From Cylindrobasidium torrendii FP15055 ss-10 (taxonomy: Eukaryota; Basidiomycota; Agaricomycetes; Agaricales; Physalacriaceae), in NCBI GenBank assembly GCA_000934385.1, contig KN880608.1:1-48783 (forward strand): a stretch of DNA of 48,783 nt, in the 5' to 3' direction. The notes under the pieces are model-generated. The model saw only the letters and a list, made by a program, of their open reading frames with translations, made no database searches and was not told the DNA's origin. Every line of letters begins with the position of its first letter. The first letter of the stretch is position 1. Below are positions 22,253-32,881 of the stretch, one piece after another. Made by a program: the position numbers and the translations under genes.

Positions 22253-22717
22253 TTAGCTCGCGCTTTCGCTGCGTTTGAGGATGGCGGGAGGTAAACCAGG
22301 TGACGGAGGAGCACCGGAAATGTCCCCGTTGATAATGTCCTGTATAGATGCTTCGAGTGCATCGACCCGCGATGACATTTGCGACACTAGGACCTCTCAG
22401 AACACGGCCATGGAAACATAGTATATCACGCACTTTTGTCTAGTATTTGTGAACTCATGTCATCAAATTGGTTGTCCAGCTGCTCAAGCAATGTTTCCAC
22501 CTATAGCGGCCTAAGCCATCTCTCTTCGCGAACAAGCACGCGTACGCACGAACGCCGTCAACTCGTGCGGGCTTGATATTTCCTTCGGGGCGACATTGAG
22601 CTTCGGACGACCATTCAAACCGGCTTTATCACTGGACGTAGTATTTGTCGGAGTAATGTCACGGCTTTTGATGCCTTCAGACTTTGTGGGCGTTTTCAGG
22701 GGAAGCGCAGAGGACAT
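22253..22717 (-). CDS. HSBP1: Heat shock factor-binding protein 1-like
   Basis: Exons (minus): 22717..22550, 22500..22434, 22386..22253; 122 aa. After a Thr/Ser/Lys-rich N-terminus of about 50 residues comes a coiled coil typical of HSBP1: PHELTAFVETLLEQLDNQF, then DDMSSQILDKMSQMSSRV, then DALEASIQDIINGD. A proline-rich tail follows. HSBP1 is a small trimeric coiled-coil protein that binds heat shock factor trimers and, in other eukaryotes, helps WASH complex assembly. The animal protein is shorter (about 76 aa), so the N-terminal extension is extra. Divergent from the next gene, with 123 bp between start codons. Confidence 0.8.
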
Positions 22718-22840
22718 GAGGGTAGCCGTCTGTAAAGCGCTGTGACCGTGTAGAATCAGGTTGATCTAGGCGTCTCCAACCTCTCGATCGCTGTCGTTGC
22801 CTGCCCGTGCCAATTAGTCGGTTCCTGCCGGCTTCACTTC

Positions 22841-24210
22841 ATGCTATCACGTCTTGCTAGCCGTCGCGTCAACGGCGCCTGGGTGCGTTATGCGACGACT
22901 TCCGCCCCGAGGGATACGACCGGGTTAGACTATAAGAAACGATTCGGCAAGGAAGACTATGTCGACAACGAAATTCGCGCAAAGACCTATGTCCGAACCG
23001 GTCAGGCTGCCTCCATTGTTTGCAGCCGCAGGATTCAAAACCTAGCCGAAGCCATGTCTCTCATTCGCGCAGTAGAGGAACGGGTGGGCCCGGTGTTGCA
23101 GTTTGAATTCCAAAAGGTGCGTCCTCCAACCCAGCTTTTTCACCGAATGCTTATGTCTCTCAAGGACTACATCAGTAGGGCGTACACATGGAGGGCTGAT
23201 ATTGTATTCAAGAATTCTGAATCTCGCAGCCTCATTAAGCACGGTGTCTCCTTCACTCTTCCGCCAGGACCTCTAGCTGCACGTCCTGAAGGCTCGGGCT
23301 TAGCTGAACTCGGCGCATTCCTCCAACCCCGTCAGCACAACCCAGAATTGGAGCTGAAACCACTCGAGAATGTGTCGGCAGACAAAGAGCGCCAGCCATG
23401 GACACCTCTGGACCAGCCATGGACTATAACAATCACGCCTGCTAGTGAGTTTGGAGCTTTTCACGCAACTCCCTGTCCTCATTTCCTGTAGAAAACCCAT
23501 TGAATATCCAAAAGCGGATATCTCATTACCCGCGACAGCGCGTACATAACGTTGCGAAATGGGGTGGGTTCACACACCTGGACGCTTTGCCAGACCACAT
23601 TCCCCTCACGCCGGATGCTCCGCAAGCCATGATGCGCTATGCGCTCGAGCGCTGGTCGCGATATGGGAACGAGGACTATACACCGAAGCCAGCAATCATC
23701 GCTGAGCATCCTGAACAACCCGTCCAAGCTGCCCCAAAGCAAGACTCGAAGACCTCTCCGCAACTTGTATCTGAACCTGTTGTCGAGACATCTACCGAAA
23801 CTACGGACGTCCAAGAAGAGGAGACTGTGCAGCAAAGCGAGCCAGAGCCTGAACCAGTCCGTGTCAAACGTGGACCACCACCACGTCCAACGCCTGCAGC
23901 ACGAAGAGTACAGAAGCCGGTGGTGCAAGCAGCCGAGGCTGACGACGCAGCGCAGAGGGCTGCGATACAACAAGCGAATGCGCTGAAGGCGGCACTCGCA
24001 AAAGGCAGGCGGGCGGCAAAGCCGGTGGTCGAACGCAAAAAGGTTGAGGTCAGGCAGACAAAGCGCGTTGAGCACAAGCCGGTTGCACCTGAACAACCCG
24101 TCGAGGCGACGGTGACGGAGAAGGCTGCTGAGGTCAGAGAGGAGTCTGGCGAGGCCAAGAACGATGTTGTAGGCAAACTCAAGAAGTCCATCTTCGGGTC
24201 TTGGTTGTAG
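22841..24210 (+). CDS. Unknown mitochondrial-type protein
   Basis: Exons 22841..23444 and 23492..24210 (440 aa). The N-terminus (MLSRLASRRVNGAWVRYATT) looks like a mitochondrial targeting peptide: Arg-rich and lacking acidic residues. The middle has a conserved-looking segment (NLAEAMSLIRAVEERVGPVL) and PWTPLDQPWTITI. The last about 190 residues are low-complexity, rich in Glu, Val, Pro, Ala and Lys, and end in KSIFGSWL. A 48-nt segment 23119..23166 (GTGCGT..CTCAAG) could be an in-frame intron, joining EFQK to DYISRAY and shortening the protein by 16 residues. I do not recognise the family; a mitochondrial matrix or ribosome-associated role is only a guess. Confidence 0.7.
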
Positions 24211-24472
24211 GCCTTTTGCTCTATTCGTACATTTACCCTATTAATCCAAGTACTTAACTGACTTGCTTTTGACCCTACGCCCTGGAAGACATCATGAACC
24301 CGACAAGTTGCTTGCAAATAATATTCCGAATCCGACTATTATACATCTCGCAGCCCTTGCTCCCAGTTGAACCGGTAGTCGGAGCCTGCTGAATACCCGC
24401 ATCTGGCGGGAAAGTATGGTTTTCGACGCAACATGTTGCCATCTCCCGAGCACTTCGGGGATTCATCAAGAC

Positions 24473-24478
24473 TATAAA
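24473..24478 (+). promoter_or_regulatory. TATA-like box
   Basis: TATAAA lies 46 bp before the ATG at 24519. Confidence 0.45.
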
Positions 24479-24518
24479 GGTCGATGCTTACATGTAGTAA
24501 TTTGAGCAATCACCCACC

Positions 24519-26143
24519 ATGCAGACCGACATCCTCGTTCTTGGGACCGGTACGAAACCGGTTACACACTCGCTGGTTGTTTCTCACGAACCCCCAATAC
24601 AGGCATTACCGCTCGCAGCACCATTAAGCACCTCCAAAACCACGCCGACAGGTCGACTTTCTCATTCGCTATTGCCGGTCGCTCCAAGGCCAAATTGAAC
24701 GAACTTGTTAAAGAACTAGATCTTCCGGCGAGCGTATTAGTGAAGATTGTAGATGTGCAGAATGCAGAAGCCCTCGACGAGGTAGTACAGTCCGCCAAGG
24801 TTATCATAAACACAGTGGGTCCGTATTGGTACTACGGCACACCTGTCGTTCGGTACGCTTCAGCAAGATCCCGCTCATTTTCACTTATTGATGACCTTGA
24901 AGAGCGTGTGTCCGTCATAGTATCCACTACGTTGACTTGACAGGCGAAGCCCATTGGATAAAGGCCATTATCGACGAGTAAACCCCCCTCAATTGCTCTT
25001 CCCCCACATCCTGATTCTCCTCCAGGCTCCATGAGAGCGCCTCAAAATCTGGCTCCATCATCATTCCAGCGTGTGGGATGGACAGCATTCCCAGCGACAT
25101 TGTCACGTACCTCGGGCGAAAGACGCTAAACTCAATCACACAAGAAACAAGCGTCCCTATCAAATCCTCTGTTTCTGCGTTTGGATACGCTGGTGCAGCA
25201 TCTGGAGGCTCCCTCCAAACCGCACTCTCTAGCTTTGAAAGCGTCCCTCCTGCCGTTATACAAGCTGCGAACGCTAGTTACGCGCTGAGTCCTGGTAAGA
25301 CCTTTTCACCGTCGCTGCAACAAAGGGATGCTCACATCTTGGCGTGGAGTTGCTGGTGCTCCGGACGCGCCCTTCCCGCTCATCAACTCAGTCAACGTTC
25401 CAGGCACCTCACAAACCTTCGTCGGAGGACGCTTCATCATGAGTGGCGTGAACCGCGCTATTGTACAGCGATCTTACGGTCTTCTGGAATTGCAGCATAC
25501 CCTGAGCCACTCCAAGGCATCCGAACGCGCTCGTTATGGAACGCAGTTCACCTATAGCGAGTTCCACATCATGCCGACGCGCTTCAAGGCGTTCATGCAT
25601 TCCCTGACCCTCATTCTTATGGCGTGGGCGTTTGCTACTGGGCCGGTGCGATGAAATCCAGTCTATTGCATTTTTGGTCGATGTTGAACACCCTGTAGAT
25701 TCGTGCAATAATCAAGAGATATCTGCCCAAGTCGGGACATGGACCGAAGACCGTGGAGTACGCCTGTTCTGTTTGCTTCAATCAGAGGAGATGGCTGAAC
25801 ATGCTATAGGGAACTGAGCAAAGGCCATCTCGACATAACGAACGTCACTTCGGCGGTAGGACAGAACCTTCATGCTGTTACGACCTTCAAAGGGAAGGGA
25901 GATCCAGGGTATTATCTATCATGCAGTGCGTGTTCCAGTGACCTTCATTGTGCCAATGACCTGAACCCGGACGCAGTCATGATTGCGGAGAGCGCTCTTG
26001 CTCTACTTCATCCAGAACAGCTGTCACCATTCGCTAGACAAGGAGGCGTTCTCACCCCCAGTGTGGCATTGGGAGATGTACTTGTCGAACGATTGAACAA
26101 GGAAGGAACAATTCAAATAGAAAGCAAGCTTGTAAAGGTGTGA
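24519..26143 (+). CDS. Saccharopine dehydrogenase-like NAD(P)-binding oxidoreductase
   Basis: Exons 24519..24549, 24603..24852, 24903..24977, 25026..25294, 25350..25645, 25699..25757, 25810..25925, 25977..26143; 420 aa. The Rossmann start ILVLGTG+ITAR replaces the usual GATGYTGR. Next come FAIAGRSKAKLNELV and VIINTVGPYWYYGTPVVRAC, then HYVDLTGEAHW, IIPACGMDSIPSDIVTYL and SAFGYAGAASGGSL. These are hallmarks of the trans-acting enoyl reductase/saccharopine dehydrogenase-like family, whose substrates are mostly unknown. The C-terminus GGVLTPSVALGDVLVERL is also typical. Odd points are the one-residue-shorter glycine loop, an AAG acceptor at 24902 and a GAG acceptor at 25349. It is convergent with the NTF2-like gene, 34 bp between stop codons. 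Confidence 0.85.
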
Positions 26144-26177
26144 TAGCACTAATATCAGGCGGAAACATACATTGGTC

Positions 26178-26678
26178 TTATTTCTCTGTCTCTAACCGCG
26201 CTCGGCCCTTTTCGACCATGGCGTTTAGCCTCCCAGCCCAATCCCCATCTACGAACTCGATCCCTTCTCTAATCTTCGTTCCGTCGTCCGTCATCTTGAA
26301 TATCCACACCAAATCGTTCACCTCCGCCTCGTCCTCCAATATACCCTTTGCACAAATCGTATATGTTGCACGTATCACGACCTTCCTCGCACGTACGTCG
26401 ACGACGGTGTCGGTGATCTCAGTACCCACAGAGGAGAGCTTTGCACCTGTGCGCTCGAGGTGGACAAAGAATGCATCGTAATCCAGGATGGAGGACATAT
26501 AAGAGTGTTTGGAAATATAATCATTGTGTCCCCATCCGTGTGCGTATTCCGGGTGTGTGATGACGGCTTTGATCTCATCGAGGGATTTGGCATTGATGAA
26601 TGCGTGTGCGGTTTCGCGCAAGGTTGTGTACAGCGGGTCCTCAAGTTGAGAAAGGTTGGGTTGGGTTGAAGGTGTCAT
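26178..26678 (-). CDS. NTF2-like (SnoaL-fold) protein
   Basis: Single-exon frame of 166 aa. The pattern fits an NTF2-like alpha+beta barrel: an N-terminal helix (LRETAHAFINAKSLDEIKAV), an aromatic and His-rich loop (YAHGWGHNDYISKHSYMS), then alternating strands (DVRARKVVIRATYTICAKGI, LVWIFKMTDDGTKIREGIEF) ending VDGDWAGRLNAM. Such proteins bind or turn over small hydrophobic ligands; here no catalytic residues can be named. A TATA-like sequence sits about 30 bp upstream of the ATG, so the leader must be very short. Confidence 0.8.
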   Translation of the reverse strand: MTPSTQPNLSQLEDPLYTTLRETAHAFINAKSLDEIKAVITHPEYAHGWGHNDYISKHSYMSSILDYDAFFVHLERTGAKLSSVGTEITDTVVDVRARKVVIRATYTICAKGILEDEAEVNDLVWIFKMTDDGTKIREGIEFVDGDWAGRLNAMVEKGRARLETEK

Positions 26679-26707
26679 TTTGAGGAGAAGTCCGACGCGA
26701 GGCGCGA

Positions 26708-26713
26708 CTTATA
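26708..26713 (-). promoter_or_regulatory. TATA-like box of the NTF2-like gene
   Basis: TATAAG on the minus strand, 29 bp upstream of the ATG at 26678. Confidence 0.4.
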
Positions 26714-27632
26714 AGTGAGTGATCACTCAGCCATCCCCTACTACTTACTTAGAGGTTGAATGTCAGTATGACTCTGAAGACTGATGCCATCGATGTCTAC
26801 ACGGTACCGATCTGCCATAAACACTGCTCCCCTCATCGTCCGTCCTGAAAACCGCCTCTATCCTTGTGTGATTCTAAGATTTGACATCATACATGTACAG
26901 TTGTGCGCTGTGGATTGGCCGCAAATCCCAAGCGAATCCATTGTTCTGCGATCGCGTTCTGAGTAAGCCTGGGTACATAATCCTCATCAGCTAGAAAAGG
27001 AAAAGTATTAAACGTCGAACGCATAAATGTGCATTAAGTTATAATAAGGAGAGATTCATGGCATGGTAGTACCGATTAAATCAATTATAGCTGGCCGGTA
27101 GTACCACGATTTCAGGAGCAGCATTCCATGCAGCATCACGGGCCATTCAATTGATTCTCTCCAGTTCACCTTGATGCACCTTTCGCTCGGCTGGAAAGTT
27201 ATGAGGCGCCGAGAGGATAGCGAGAGAGACATTGGTCTGCTGATATATGCTGCCTACAGCTTTCCTTTGATGATCACACACAGACGAGGCTGCGCCACTC
27301 GGCGTGCACATCTTCACTTTCCTTGTATCCCATTTTGGTCTCGCCATCAATCGGTTCACACTCCGCAGTCATCGTACTTGGCACTAGTCCATACCTCATA
27401 CTATGTTGTACCTCTCACACCTAGAAATGAGCTGTTTTGACAATGCCCTTGCATCGTCTGTTAGCCTATACGTTGGAAATCACCGCGTATCTGCCAGTTC
27501 TGCATTAGTTGCGCGGAAGCTGACCAGGCTGCTCAGCACCTCTCAGCCCAGACCTTGTGACGATTTATTTCTACCCCTTGGCGTCGGTCAGCTGGTTCCC
27601 AGCTTTAATTACGTAGGTCTAGGGCGGCATAA
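26714..27632. other. Divergent intergenic region, about 0.9 kb
   Basis: Shared upstream region of the NTF2-like gene (-) and the trehalase gene (+). Nothing coding or RNA-like was recognised. Confidence 0.5.
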
Positions 27633-27638
27633 TATAAG
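27633..27638 (+). promoter_or_regulatory. TATA-like box of the trehalase gene
   Basis: TATAAG lies 43 bp before the ATG at 27676. Confidence 0.45.
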
Positions 27639-27675
27639 AGTGGACGTTTCGTTCAGAGGTTGGCTGAGGCCCATC

Positions 27676-30564
27676 ATGATCAGTTGGCTGGTAGTTGGTC
27701 TTGCTCTCAACGCTCACTACACGAGGGCTGCTCCCGGTGCTAGCTCTAGCGTGAACTACACGGTCACCACAGCTGTCGCCAGCCCTTCGGCTTCCGCGCA
27801 GTCTGCTCTACCTTCTCAAGTTGCGCTACCGCCTACACAGGCCTGGTGTCCCTCTGAGATTTTCTGTGCTGGAGAGGTGGGCCGTGTCTCTCGTGATGCA
27901 AAAGATTTGTACTGAGAAGAGCGTGCAGTTGTTGCAGACAGTGAACCTTGCGGTACTCTATCCCGACCCCAAGACATTCGTGGACAAGGTGCGGATTGTC
28001 GCGTCTCTGGCCGAAGAAAATACACTCACGCACTTGCCTCGGACCAGCCGACAAGCAAAAACGCGTCGTCCGTCCTCGCCGACTTTGATCAACTCCAGAG
28101 TCCCACGGTCGGAGACGTTGCCAATTTTGTTAGCGCGAATTTCAGCGGTGAGGGCCTTGAGCTGCAGGCGCTCACATTGGAGAACTTCAACGAAAATCCA
28201 CCTTTCCTGGACAATGTTACGGACCCCGTATTGCGCGCCTGGTCTCAGACCGTTCACGGATATTGGACGCAGTTGATCCGCGGCACAAATTCCTCTACCC
28301 TTTGCGATGGGGTCAAGTGCGAAAGTTCTCTCATCCCACTCAACCACACGTTTGTTGTTCCAGGTCAGACATACACTAAGCCTCTACATCATCCTTACCT
28401 TCTCGGCAGGCGGACGATTCCGAGAACAGTATTATTGGGACAGCTTCTGGATTGTCGAGGGTCTGCTTGAGTCGCAGCTGTACGACATCGTCAATGCCAC
28501 TCTGCAGAACTTTATGGACGAACTCGAGCAGTTTGGTTTCATTCCAAACGGTGGCCGGATTTACTGTACGTGTCCTGAGATGCGTGCTGTAGCTATATCA
28601 CCTGACCGCGTCCGTAGATCTCAATCGCTCTCAACCCCCGCTCTTTGTTCAAGTAAGCCTACTACCAATGTTGGCTGTCGTAAATTTGACAGAACGTAGA
28701 TGCTCGAGCGGTATGTCACTGTCAGCGGTGATACTGGCATTCTCTCGCGCGCGCTGCCTCTGGCAGAGGTGTGTTTCCCCATCGAGTATGTGGTATCGCC
28801 CCATCCTGATGGGGTATCCGCAGCGCGAATTCGAATGGTGGCGCGCTAATAGGACGGTATCTGTGACAAGCCCTACAACTGGCCAAAACTACTCACTCGC
28901 GCGCTATGCAGTCAATAACAGCGCTCCGCGTCCGGAATCATACCTGACTGGCAGGTACACCCTCCACTGGTTTAACTTGATTCTGAACAGTGATTAGACT
29001 ACAAGACGGCGAATAACCCAGATGGTCCCACATTGACGGAAGATGAACGCAGTAGTTTGTACGCTGAACTTGCCTCCGGTGCCGAGTCCGGTGCGTTCTG
29101 CGGCCCTTCTGTCGGGCGCACAAGGTTTACTGGATATAGGATGGGACTATTCAACACGTTGGCTGCAGGATCCCGCGCCCGGGAACGACAACCTAACGAC
29201 ACTACAAATTAGGGAGCTCCTTCCAGTCGACTTGAACAGCATCTTGTGTATGTCATTTGTTCGAAAGCTTCGACGTTCTTTCACACACTCTCGCTAGACA
29301 AGAACCATGTTATCATGGCACAGTTGTACGGCTCTGCAAACGACTCTGCTGCCTCGGTGCATCGCGAAGCCGCTGCCTCCATTAAAGAGGGAATACTCGA
29401 TCTGATGTGGAATACCACCAAGGTGCGTTTGTCGCACCTCTGCTGTGGCATTCTTCTAACAATGCTTTCGTATGCAGTATGCCTTCTATGACTATAGCTT
29501 GACCGGAGAGAAGCAGACCAATGTGTTGTCGGCGGCTGCCTTCTACCCATTCTGGTCTGGCATCGTGCCAGACGAAGTGCTGTTGAATGCAACGAACGCC
29601 TTCCGTGCATTCTCGTCGGTGAACTTGGTGCTGAATCGCTACAATGGAACATACCCGTCGACATTCCTGGACACGGGCCTGCAGTGGTTTGTCGTTTCCC
29701 ACGCCGACTAGACGGGCTCATGAAGTGATTGAACAACAGGGACTTCCCGAATGCGTGGCCCCCGCACCAGTACATCGTGCTGGAGGCGCTCAAGAACTTG
29801 CCGAGCAATGTTACGAGCATGGCGTTGCCGACGAATGGCTCGTCGTTTGAGCTTATTCCGGAGGGTCAACTTGGTTTGACCGAGGCGCAGCTCCCGGCCC
29901 AGACACTTACGGCCACTGCCAATGCCACCGTGTCGGGCCTGGCGGCAGACATACATCGAGTGAATGGGACGGTGACAAATGGCGGAAACGCAACGGAGGG
30001 AGAGGGGTGGGCAGACACATTAGCGAGAGAACTCGCAAATCGGTATTTCGCAAGTTCCTTCTGCAGCTGGTACGTTTTTACGCAGCCATTTACACACCCC
30101 ATCGTTTGGGACGATATTGAGGGACGTTTCACAGGCGGGCTACGGGCGGCTCTATCCCAGATATCCTTCCCAGGCTCTCTGAACAGGAATTGAACGTGAC
30201 GTTGAGTGTGAGCAACACCGGCAATGTCAGTCACCTTTCTTGTCCCTTGTTCACATCCGTGTCTCACAACACACTCCTTCTACAGATGTTTGAGAAATTC
30301 TCGAGCCTCGATATCGATTCTGCGGGGCGTGGCGGAGAGTATACAGTGCAGGCGGGCTTTGGGTGGACAAACGGCGTGGTGATATGGGCGGCCAGCGCGT
30401 ATGGCTCGCTGCTCGTCGAGCCCCAGTGTCCTAGCCTGCTGGACTCTGTCGCGGGGACCCAGGGCGCTCTCGGTGCAGACGATGCGAGCGTCGGACCTGT
30501 CTCAATCTCGCTTGTCTCTGTTCTCCTTAGTCTCGTGTTGACACAGATTTTGTTTGTTTTGTAG
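27676..30564 (+). CDS. Trehalase (glycoside hydrolase family 37), secreted or surface-anchored
   Basis: Exons 27676..27876, 27929..27988, 28048..28363, 28410..28565, 28618..28652, 28700..28768, 28824..28950, 28998..29090, 29140..29247, 29298..29422, 29478..29686, 29740..30069, 30135..30225, 30286..30564; 732 aa. It hydrolyses alpha,alpha-trehalose to glucose. Both trehalase signatures are intact after splicing: PGGRFREQYYWDSFW (residues 192-206) and QWDFPNAWPP (499-508). A signal peptide covers about residues 1-19. Many N-x-S/T sites suggest glycosylation. A Ser-rich stretch plus hydrophobic tail (SLVSVLLSLVLTQILFVL) suggests a GPI anchor, so it acts outside the cell. No N-terminal calcium-binding regulatory domain of cytosolic neutral trehalases is present. 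Intron 28951..28997 has a GC donor. Confidence 0.93.
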
Positions 30565-31593
30565 GGCTGTTACTGCGTTGTCAGAAGCAATTTGTAAATT
30601 AGTAGCAAAGGCATGCGGCTGCGATGACGGTGGGCTGTGTATAATAGGATGAGCCACGACAATGCTATCCACAGCGCAGAGGGGTCCGGGGAGAGAGCTG
30701 AGGATCTCCATACACATAACCGTCTGATGGATCCTGTCGCGATCCAGGTCGCGCCGACGTTCAGAGTGCTATCATGATAGTATCATCCATGTTTGGAACC
30801 CATTTTTTCCGGCCAAGAAGGACTCTGAACAAGGAATAACCTTCCCAAGTTCCTTGTCAATTCCTATAGAGCAGCGGAGGGTTGAGCGCCCGCAGACAGA
30901 AAGCTGGGGGAGCCCTCATGGACCCACCTATACACCGCATTGTTCGACATCCCAAACTCAAACCGGAGCTGTAAGATTGAGAACGGGAGCCGGCAGACAT
31001 CCGCTAGGTAGCAGTACATAAGCAGTCCAGACATTTGTTTGCTAGGGATGAATGCGCGCGGAAAGACAACGACCGAGACAGTCGTTTTCCGCCTCATCGC
31101 GTCCATTTTCTACTTTGCTCCTGGGGAACGTATGGTCCGCGGTAATCCGTTTCATCTTTCCCCGTATCCGCGCATATCACATTTTCCCCAGACCCCGCAA
31201 TCGTCAATTGATTCTCCCCACATCTACCCCAGATCAGCTGGGCTCCCACTATGAATCCTGGACCCTCTCCCTGGCGCATGGCATAGCATGGCACATCAGC
31301 AGGCCAACGCGCCCACGATGACCGTCGCGACATAAAAACACGCATTTCGAGTCGCGACAAACGGACGTATCTTTCCCCGATCTCACAAAATACCACCAAT
31401 CAGCGCACCTCCTGAACGTAATACAAGCCGCACTAGTCAAGGGGGTGGAAAACATGCATTTCTTCATGTTCCGTACAGAATCATCGTCAAAAAAGTACAT
31501 GGGGCAAGATAGGTAAGTACAGCACGTATATCACACACAGAAGGCCGGGTAGTCAGTTAAACAAAGAGGAAGAGCGAGTCGTAGTCGTTAGAA
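30565..31593. other. Convergent intergenic region, 1.0 kb
   Basis: 3' flanks of the trehalase (+) and bHLH (-) genes. Short open frames only; nothing recognised. Confidence 0.5.
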
Positions 31594-32881
31594 TTAAAAG
31601 ATTTCATCGCCGTCAACATCCATTTCATTTGCGTCGCCGTGTGCCCGGTGGCGAGGCCGTCCCCTGCGTCGCTCGGCACGCTCTTCATCCTCCCGCTTGA
31701 TCTCGACGTCCTCTTCCTCTTGGACGTCTCCCAGGGGTGATCCACTAAACGCAGATCCATTCTCCGATAGCGTGTGGGCATGTCCATTGCCGAAAAGAGA
31801 GGAAACGTTGGATCCGGAAGATGAAGCAGAGACGGGCAGTGGCAGAGCTGGGTCCCCACGAATGCCCCGGAGCTCATTTTCAAGTTGAATGTTGCGGTTG
31901 GACTGGGCAGTGATGAGCTGCTGCAAGAATCTGGTGATGGATGTCAGGAATGGAGCTAGCCAACGGCTTTGCTGCGTACCGAATGTACTCGACACTCTTG
32001 GTCAAGATCATCCCCTTGTTGGCCTTGATGACGCCGCCGATGCTCGCAGCATTGACATGCGGCCCTGGAATGATATCCGGCAGCTCCTGGGCGGCCTCGG
32101 CGACTGAGACGTCATCCTTGAGCAGTCCACCCCAGATTTCGTCTGGGGCAGGCGGGGAACTTGCAGCCTGAGCCGAGCTGCTGGCGTTGGGAGTCGCGCC
32201 CTCGAGTAGACATTCTGGAATAAGAGTGGCGAGCTCTGTGATCTTCTCATTGATATTATCCCTGCGCCTCCTCTCGACGGCGTTATGGCTCTCGCGGCGA
32301 CGGCGGCGTTTTTCGTTGGCGAGCACAGACTGTTTGTCCTGCATGCTCTGGCTGATGTTGCCAGCACTTGCAGAGGGTGGCGAGTTAAATCCAGGGAAGG
32401 AGGACGACAGGGAATCATCGTAGTGGTTCGTCGCGTACGGCAGCGACTGGGGATGGCCGATCGAGTCTGGCGTGGGCGGAATATACCAAGCCGACGGTGG
32501 CGGTGGCGAGGACGGTCCGTTGCGTGCTGGCGGAATCATGATATGCGGCCGAGAGTGCGGGGGTGGAGAGGCGGACGAAATGGAGTTGCCCCGGCGAGAA
32601 CGGGTAGGGCCAATCGACGGGGGCCTCGACCGCGACCGCGAACGAGACAGGTGGTGGTGGTTGTGTGCGTGTGCGTCTTCGTACGAGCCGAGTGGTGGAA
32701 TTGTAGAGTTGAAGTGCGACGAAAAGTGGTAGGGTGGGTTCGTGTACGGCGGTGCACTGATGTCGAAGATGTTGTGTGCCGTGGGGTGGCCAGGCTTGCT
32801 TGTTGACCGCTCGCTGGAGACGAGGCTCACCAGGTCATCTTCGAAGTCGACGTTCTGGTATGCTGGAAAAAACTGGGACAT
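31594..32881 (-). CDS. Basic helix-loop-helix transcription factor
   Basis: Exon 1 32881..31980, intron 31979..31931 (49 nt), exon 2 31930..31594; 412 aa. A Ser/Pro/His-rich N-terminus (about 1-185, with an RSRSRSRP run) precedes the basic region and helix 1 (RRRRESHNAVERRRRDNIN at about 192-210, then EKITELATLIPE). The H..E..RRR E-box-contacting residues are present. Helix 2 (NKGMILTKSVEYIRFLQQL) begins only after an unusually long loop of about 60 residues, and the intron falls inside it. A coil-forming stretch follows (NRNIQLENELRGIRGD), then an acidic/basic tail ending NEMDVDGDEIF. It probably binds E-box DNA as a dimer, as Cbf1/USF-type factors do; targets are unknown. Confidence 0.88.

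Noticed and set aside
23676..24317. 213-codon minus-strand frame and a 205-codon companion
   Set aside because: Antisense to the low-complexity tail of the mitochondrial-type protein; Ala/Ser/Thr-rich product without motifs.
29281..29820. 179-codon antisense frame
   Set aside because: Lies opposite trehalase exons 10-12, which carry clear family motifs; the antisense product has none.
32285..32806. 173-codon Arg-rich plus-strand frame
   Set aside because: Antisense to the Ser/Pro/His-rich N-terminal half of the bHLH protein; low-complexity artefact.
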